Source: Thermoleophilia bacterium (GTDB lineage: Bacteria; Actinomycetota; Thermoleophilia; Gaiellales; Gaiellaceae). From it: a DNA stretch of 34,693 nt. The position numbers were made by a program, and so were the translations under genes. Shown piece by piece: positions 29,943-34,693 of this stretch (positions are counted from its first letter, which is position 1; each line of letters starts with the position of its first letter). The stretch spans positions 1 through 34,693 of the forward strand of contig JADGPE010000020.1 of assembly GCA_017882605.1 (NCBI GenBank), given 5' to 3'. The notes under the pieces were generated by a model, which made no database searches, was not told where the DNA came from, and worked only from the letters and a program-made list of their open reading frames with translations.

Positions 29943-30047
29943 GCACGTTGAAGCGCGCGACGATGGTCGCCTGGAGGGCGACTTGCTTGGCGAAGCTCTT
30001 CGTCGGTGCGGCGTGCATGTCGTCTCAGTATGCGAGCGTTGTCAAGT

Positions 30048-30086
30048 CGGGACAGGTCCCGGGGACAGTCCCCGGGACCTGTCCCG
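30048..30086. repeat. REP-like extragenic palindrome, 18-bp perfect arms, 3-nt loop
   Basis: CGGGACAGGTCCCGGGGA-CAG-TCCCCGGGACCTGTCCCG, 6 nt beyond the glnII stop codon. Confidence 0.7.
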
Positions 30087-30092
30087 AAACGG

Positions 30093-31154
30093 CTAGGCCG
30101 CGACCTCCTCGACCACGCGCTGCGCGGCTCCGGCGGCGCCGGTCGGCACCGTTTCGATCGTCTGCAGGATGCGGCCGGCGATCTGGTACGGGTCGCCCAG
30201 GGAATTCGGACGGCGATCCTCGAGGTACCCCTTGTGGCCGTTCTGGACGAAGCTGTGCGGGATGCGGATCGAGGCGCCGCGGTTGGCGACCCCGTAGTTG
30301 AACCTGTCGATCGCCTGCGTCTCGTGCAGCCCGGTCAGGCGCATGTGGTTGTCGGGGCCGTACACGGCGATGTGGTCGTGCTTGTACTCGTCGAATGCGG
30401 TCATCAGCGCTTCGAAGTACTCCTCGCCGCCGACGTTGCGCAGGTGCTCCGTCGAGAAGTTCGTGTGCATCCCGGAGCCGTTCCAGTCGTGCTCCATCCC
30501 GAGCGGCTTGGGGTGGCAGTTGACGTCGACGCGGTAGCGCTCGCAGAGGCGCAGGAGCAGATACCGGGCGATCCAGACCTCGTCGGCGGCCCGCTTCGAG
30601 CCCTTGCCGAAGATCTGGAACTCCCACTGGCCCTTCGCGACCTCCGCGTTGATGCCTTCGAGGTTGATCTCGGCATCGAGACACAGATCGATGTGGGTGT
30701 CGACGATCTCGCGGGCGATGTCGCCGACGTTCTTGTAGCCCACGCCGGTGTAGTACTCGCCCTGCGGGGCGGGGAAGCCCTCGCGCGGGAAGCCGAGCGG
30801 GACGCCGTCTCGGTAGAGGAAGTACTCCTGCTCGAACCCGAACCAGGTGCCCGGGTCGTCCGGGATCGTGGCGCGGGTGTTCGACGGGTGCGGCGAGCCG
30901 TCGGGGAGGAGCACCTCGCACATCACCAGCATGCCGTTGCGCCGGGCCGGGTCGGGGAAGAGGGCAACCGGCTGCAGGAGGCAGTCGGAGCTGCTGCCCT
31001 CGGCCTGGCGCGTCGAGCTGCCGTCGAAGTTCCAGACGGGAAGCTCCTCGAGGGCAGGCTCGGCGGCGAACGCCACGATCTTCGTCTTGCTGCGGAGATT
31101 CGGGACGGGCTCATAGCCGTCGAGCCAGATGTATTCGAGCTTGTACTTGGTCAT
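30093..31154 (-). CDS. glnII: glutamine synthetase, type II (eukaryote-like)
   Basis: KLEYIWLDGYEPVPNLRSKTKIV, LPVWNFDGSSTRQAEGSSSDCLLQPVALFPDP, WFGFEQEYFLYRDGVPLGFP, GINAEVAKGQWEFQI. Confidence 0.95.
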   Translation of the reverse strand: MTKYKLEYIWLDGYEPVPNLRSKTKIVAFAAEPALEELPVWNFDGSSTRQAEGSSSDCLLQPVALFPDPARRNGMLVMCEVLLPDGSPHPSNTRATIPDDPGTWFGFEQEYFLYRDGVPLGFPREGFPAPQGEYYTGVGYKNVGDIAREIVDTHIDLCLDAEINLEGINAEVAKGQWEFQIFGKGSKRAADEVWIARYLLLRLCERYRVDVNCHPKPLGMEHDWNGSGMHTNFSTEHLRNVGGEEYFEALMTAFDEYKHDHIAVYGPDNHMRLTGLHETQAIDRFNYGVANRGASIRIPHSFVQNGHKGYLEDRRPNSLGDPYQIAGRILQTIETVPTGAAGAAQRVVEEVAA

Positions 31155-31185
31155 CCCTTCACTCCTTGTTTTGTGGTGGAGAACG

Positions 31186-31222
31186 AAAAAAGGCCCCGCC
31201 ACTCCAAGGAGTGACGAGGCCT
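31186..31222 (-). terminator. terminator/attenuator-like hairpin with six-T tail in the glnII leader
   Basis: Minus strand AGGCCTCGTCACTCC-TT-GGAGTGGCGGGGCCT followed by T run; outer 5-bp and inner 6-bp blocks plus CG/CG. Confidence 0.65.
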
Positions 31223-31265
31223 CATTGCCTCCGCGCGCGCCGGCTTCGGCGCTGCACGTGCGCTC

Positions 31266-31295
31266 AATCTAGCGGTCCTCGCGGCTGTTTCGCAA
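31266..31295 (-). promoter_or_regulatory. putative glnII promoter TTGCGA-N18-TAGATT
   Basis: Minus-strand hexamers at 31295-31290 and 31271-31266, overlapping the 3' end of the CDF gene. Confidence 0.4.
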
Positions 31296-32189
31296 GGGCT
31301 CGATCGAGAGCAGGCGGTCGGAGGTGTGCTCCACCTGCAGCGTCGTGTGGTCGATGCCGTAGTGGTCGCCGAGCGTGTGCTCGAGCTCTCGGCGGATCCG
31401 GTGGCAGTCCTTGCCCCGCTCGACGAGGACGTGGGCCGACAGCGCCGGAAACCCCGAGCTGATCTCCCAGACGTGCAGGTCGTGGACGCTGGTCACGCCG
31501 TCGTGGGATCGGAGCAGGGCCGCGACCTCATCGGGGTCGATCCCCTCCGGCGCAGCCTCGAGGAGCACACGTCCCGACGCCCGCAGCAGTGGCCAGGCGG
31601 CTGCCAGCATCGAGCCGGCCACGGCGAGCGACGCGATCGGGTCGGCACGTTCGAAGCCCGTCGTCCAGACGACGACGCCGGCGACGGCGGTGGCCGCGAA
31701 CGCGTACAGGTCGGTGAGCAGGTGGCGGTAGCTGCCCTCGACGTTCAAGTTGGCGCGATTTGCCCGCCCGACCTGGCGCAGGGCGACGATGTTGACCAGC
31801 GCGCCCACCACCGCGGTTGCGACGACGATCGGGGCCTGCACGTCGGGCGGCGAAATCAGCCGGTGTACGCCCTCGGCCACGATCAGCAGGCCCAGGACGA
31901 GCAGGGTGGCGCCGTTGCCCTGCGCCGACAGGATCTCGGCCCGCCGAAAGCCGAACGTCATCCAGCCACCGGGGGGCCTGCGGGCGAGCCGCGCCGCCCA
32001 CACGCTCAGTCCGAGCGCGGCGGCGTCGACCAGCATGTGCGCGGCGTCGGAGAGCAGGGCCAGGGAATCAGCGACGATCCCGAGCACGACCTCGACCGCC
32101 ATGAACGCGATGATCAGAGCCAGCGCGACCGAGAGCGGCCGAACCTCGGTGTCGGCGCCGGCGCCGTGATCGTGACCGTGGTGGGCCAT
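31269..32189 (-). CDS. cation diffusion facilitator (CzcD/ZitB-like)
   Basis: MAHHGHDHGAG...; ALLSDAAHMLVDAAALGLSVWAA; HLLTDLYAFAATAVAG; DGVTSVHDLHVWEISSGFPALSAHV. Confidence 0.94.
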   Translation of the reverse strand: MAHHGHDHGAGADTEVRPLSVALALIIAFMAVEVVLGIVADSLALLSDAAHMLVDAAALGLSVWAARLARRPPGGWMTFGFRRAEILSAQGNGATLLVLGLLIVAEGVHRLISPPDVQAPIVVATAVVGALVNIVALRQVGRANRANLNVEGSYRHLLTDLYAFAATAVAGVVVWTTGFERADPIASLAVAGSMLAAAWPLLRASGRVLLEAAPEGIDPDEVAALLRSHDGVTSVHDLHVWEISSGFPALSAHVLVERGKDCHRIRRELEHTLGDHYGIDHTTLQVEHTSDRLLSIEPLRNSREDR

Positions 32190-32242
32190 CGTCGTAGTCT
32201 TAGCGGTATGGGTACGAGGCGTAGGCTTGACGGAGCCGAGGA

Positions 32243-32281
32243 AGGAGCGAAGGTGCCGGCTTGGCCGGCGCCGTAGCGGGA
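32243..32281 (+). repeat. 39-bp hairpin repeat, copy B, immediately upstream of ppa
   Basis: AGGAGCGAAGGTGCCGGCTTGGCCGGCGCCGTAGCGGGA, 2 mismatches to copy A. Confidence 0.7.
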
Positions 32282-32283
32282 TT

Positions 32284-32757
32284 ATGGACGGCGTTGTGTT
32301 CGTCGAGATCCCCTCCGGTTCGCGGAACAAGTACGAGTGGGACGAGGAGCTCGGGGGGATCGCGCTCGACCGGCGGCTCTTCACGTCGATGAGCTACCCG
32401 GCCGACTACGGCTTCTTCGAGGGGACGCTCGCCGAGGACGGCGACCCGCTCGACGCGCTCGTGCTCGTCGGGGAACCGACGTTCCCGGGCTGCCGCATCC
32501 GGGTGCGCGCCGTCGGCGTCTTCCACATGGCCGACGAGAAGGGGCCGGACGAGAAGCTGATCTGTGTGCCGCTGAACGACCCGTCGTGGAGCGGGATCTC
32601 GGACATTCACGACGTCCCGGCCCAGCTCCGCAATGAGATCGAGCACTTCTTCCAGGTCTACAAGGACCTCGAAGCAGGCAAGACCGAGACGAGCGGTTTC
32701 GGCAATCGTGCCGAAGCGCAGGCGATCATCGAGGCCTGCCGCAAACGCGCCCGCTGA
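32284..32757 (+). CDS. ppa: inorganic pyrophosphatase (family I)
   Basis: VFVEIPSGSRNKYEWDEELGGIALDRRLFTSMSYPADYGFFEGTLAEDGDPLDALVLVGEPTFPGCRI. Confidence 0.96.
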   Translation: MDGVVFVEIPSGSRNKYEWDEELGGIALDRRLFTSMSYPADYGFFEGTLAEDGDPLDALVLVGEPTFPGCRIRVRAVGVFHMADEKGPDEKLICVPLNDPSWSGISDIHDVPAQLRNEIEHFFQVYKDLEAGKTETSGFGNRAEAQAIIEACRKRAR

Positions 32758-32780
32758 TCGCAGCGATCACGGTTTGTGAT

Positions 32781-32809
32781 TTGCGGTTCCGGGCAACTTC
32801 GCCTAACCT
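32781..32809 (+). promoter_or_regulatory. putative promoter TTGCGG-N17-TAACCT
   Basis: Optimal spacing; upstream of a 14-aa ORF and the ABC-2 transporter operon. Confidence 0.45.
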
Positions 32810-32820
32810 TGCCCGCAGCC

Positions 32821-32865
32821 ATGACCGGGATCACCAACGCAGACGTCACACCGCGCCGCTTCTAG
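32821..32865 (+). CDS. putative 14-aa leader peptide (uORF)
   Basis: ATG ACC GGG ATC ACC AAC GCA GAC GTC ACA CCG CGC CGC TTC TAG = MTGITNADVTPRRF*; ATG lies 11 nt after the -10 hexamer; stop lies inside a hairpin. Confidence 0.35.
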   Translation: MTGITNADVTPRRF

Positions 32866-32880
32866 CGGCACTGGTGCGTC
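32842..32880 (+). other. hairpin overlapping the uORF 3' end
   Basis: GACG-tca-CACC-gc-GCCGC-ttcta-GCGGC-act-GGTG-CGTC; 13 pairs in three blocks. Confidence 0.45.
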
Positions 32881-32922
32881 TCCGTTCGGTTCTTCTTCTC
32901 CCGCGATCCCAAGGAGCATGGC

Positions 32923-33738
32923 TTGTCTTCTTCATCCGCAGTCGACGTACGTGATCTCTCGAAGGTCTTCACCCGCCGCAAGGGCCTGATCCACCGGCGG
33001 CGCCGCGCTGCCCTGAGCGGCGTCAGCTTCACCATGGAGCGCGGCGAATGTGTTGCCATCCTCGGGCAGAACGGCTCGGGGAAGTCGACGCTCGTGCGCC
33101 TGCTCTCGACCCTGCTGCTCGCGGATGCGGGCACGGCGCACGTCTTCGGCCACGACGTGTTCAAGGAGCCGCGCAAGGTGCAGCGGCTCGTCAACCGCGT
33201 CTCCGTCGAGGCGAGCTTCTTCAAGAAGATGAGCGCGGCCGAGAACCTCGCCTACGCGGCGCGCTTCTACGGCATGGGGCCTCGTGAGACGCACTCGAAG
33301 ATCCCGGTCATCCTCGAGCGCGTCGGCTTCCCCTCGGCCAGGCGCGGCGAGGCGATGGAGAACCTCTCGCGCGGCATGCAGCAGAAGGTCGCGCTGGCGC
33401 GGGCGCTGCTCACCTCGCCGGTGCTGCTGCTCCTCGACGAGCCGACGACGGGCCTCGACCCGCGCTCGAAGCAGGAGGTGCAGACGTTCATTCGCGAGAT
33501 CCGCCTGCAGCACGACTCGACGATCCTCCTCTGCACGCACGACATGAAGGAGGCGGAGGACCTCGCCGACCGGATCGGGCTGCTCGACCGCGGTGAGCTC
33601 CTGTTCATCGAGCCGGTCGGAGACGTGAAGGAGCGCTACGCGGTCGAGACGCTCGAAGAGGCGTTTTTCGCCGCGACCGGCCGCACGTACGAGGACGAAC
33701 GAACAGAAGACGACGAGGAGAGGGAGGTGTTTGCGTAG
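32923..33738 (+). CDS. ABC-2 type transporter ATP-binding protein
   Basis: Walker A LGQNGSGKST, signature LSRGMQQKVALARAL, Walker B VLLLLDEPTTGLDP. TTG start with SD AAGGAG. Confidence 0.95.
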   Translation: MSSSSAVDVRDLSKVFTRRKGLIHRRRRAALSGVSFTMERGECVAILGQNGSGKSTLVRLLSTLLLADAGTAHVFGHDVFKEPRKVQRLVNRVSVEASFFKKMSAAENLAYAARFYGMGPRETHSKIPVILERVGFPSARRGEAMENLSRGMQQKVALARALLTSPVLLLLDEPTTGLDPRSKQEVQTFIREIRLQHDSTILLCTHDMKEAEDLADRIGLLDRGELLFIEPVGDVKERYAVETLEEAFFAATGRTYEDERTEDDEEREVFA

Positions 33739-33740
33739 TC

Positions 33741-34580
33741 ATGGCCAGCGTCGACACGACATTCACGCGCCGCAAGGTGCTCCGGGACGAACTGGTCGGC
33801 CTCTATGGGGTCGTCGAGCGCAACCTGTACCTGACCAAGCGCTACTTCCTGTGGGACCTCGCGTTCCTGCTCTGGACGATCGCGAACACGCTCACGATCG
33901 TGTTCATCTCGCGCGGCGTCGACCTCGCGCCGGCGGCCCGGAACGAGCTGGCGACGAAGCTGCTTGTCGGCGGTGTCATCTGGGCGTTCCTGGGGATCAT
34001 CTTCGAGATCGTCACGGAGACGGTTGCGTGGGAACGCTGGGAAGGGACGATCGAATACACCTTCATGGCTCCGGTCTCGCGGCCGGTGCACCTGATCGGC
34101 ATGGGCGTCTACGCCGTCATCTACGGCCTCGTGCGCGCGGCTGCGATCTTCATCGCGGTCGTCGCATTCATCGGGCTCCATCTACCGCACGCGAACTACG
34201 GGGCTGCGGTGGCGCTGCTCGCGATCGCGTCGATCTCGTTCATCGGCGTCGGGATGATGACCGCCGTGCTGCCGCTGATCTCGCCCGAGAAAGGGACACA
34301 GCTGGGCTTCGTGGCACAAGGCCTGATGCTCGTCGTGTCGGGCGTCTACTACCCGGTCAGCGTCCTGCCGTCGTGGATGCAGTGGATCGCGAAGATCTCG
34401 CCGGCGACCTACGCGCTGCGCGGCAACCGCCACCAGATCCTCGAGGGGGCGGGCCTTGCCTGGGCAGACGTCTGGCCGCTGCTCGTGATCGGCGCGTTCT
34501 CGATCCCGATCGGCCTGCTTGTCTTCAGGGCGGGCGAGCGCTACGCGAAGCGGCACGGAAAGCTGAAAAGATCGGGCTGA
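33741..34580 (+). CDS. ABC-2 type transporter permease
   Basis: Six-helix-type hydrophobic pattern; WEGTIEYTFMAPVSRPVHLIGMGVYAVIYGLVRAA; coupled to the ATPase (2-nt gap). Confidence 0.91.
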   Translation: MASVDTTFTRRKVLRDELVGLYGVVERNLYLTKRYFLWDLAFLLWTIANTLTIVFISRGVDLAPAARNELATKLLVGGVIWAFLGIIFEIVTETVAWERWEGTIEYTFMAPVSRPVHLIGMGVYAVIYGLVRAAAIFIAVVAFIGLHLPHANYGAAVALLAIASISFIGVGMMTAVLPLISPEKGTQLGFVAQGLMLVVSGVYYPVSVLPSWMQWIAKISPATYALRGNRHQILEGAGLAWADVWPLLVIGAFSIPIGLLVFRAGERYAKRHGKLKRSG

Positions 34581-34608
34581 TCGTGTATCCCCTCGAGAGG
34601 AGCAAGTC

Positions 34609-34693
34609 ATGGCGATGATCGAGAGCAAGGACCGGGCGACGTCCGATCCCAAGGCGCGCAAGGCCGTGCTCGACGAAGTGAAGAAGGAAGGCG
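34609..34693 (+). CDS. 5' end of a CDS truncated by the window edge (possibly a glutamine synthetase-type protein; weak)
   Basis: SD GAGAGGAG then ATG; MAMIESKDRATSDPKARKAVLDEVKKEG... open to the window end. Family guess from recall of N-termini only. Confidence 0.5.
   Translation, partial: MAMIESKDRATSDPKARKAVLDEVKKEG

Noticed and set aside
30052-30060. Terminator call for the palindrome after glnII
   Set aside because: No T-tract on either side, so an intrinsic terminator is not supported; reported as a REP-like repeat instead.
31155-31268. T-box or known glutamine riboswitch in the glnII leader
   Set aside because: No T-box (AGGGTGG) sequence and no glnA-motif consensus recognised; only a hairpin, T-run and SD complementarity are supported.

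Overview
This is a high-GC, probably actinobacterial (possibly Thermoleophilia-like; inference only) chromosomal window with densely packed genes. I saw no IS element, tRNA, rRNA or CRISPR array. Main blocks: (1) a minus-strand MarR regulator / dCTP deaminase / NAD-binding protein set, with a divergent 58-aa His-rich small ORF that is absent from the supplied track. (2) A minus-strand maltodextrin operon: malE - 30-bp perfect palindrome - malF - malG - cytosolic GH13 - malK-type ATPase - secreted alpha-amylase - glucan phosphorylase. (3) gabT-like aminotransferase. (4) An actinobacterial cell-division/kinase locus: polytopic Ser/Thr kinase - fhaA - fhaB - pstP - rodA - pbpA - PASTA pknB - ddl, with a further Ser/Thr kinase carrying a discoidin-like sensor convergent on ddl. 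(5) DUF4446, HNH endonuclease, rhodanese, SIMPL, a small zinc ribbon, eukaryote-type glutamine synthetase (GSII), CDF transporter, pyrophosphatase and an ABC-2 transporter. The best candidates for undescribed biology are non-coding or very small: a multi-hairpin element closed by a 13-bp helix between DUF4446 and HNH; a glnII leader whose terminator-like hairpin shares a 10-nt arm complementary to the glnII Shine-Dalgarno region; a 14-aa upstream ORF overlapping a hairpin before the ABC-2 operon; a 39-bp hairpin repeat placed just before two start codons; and two overlooked small ORFs. All structures were folded by eye, with no computation or database search.
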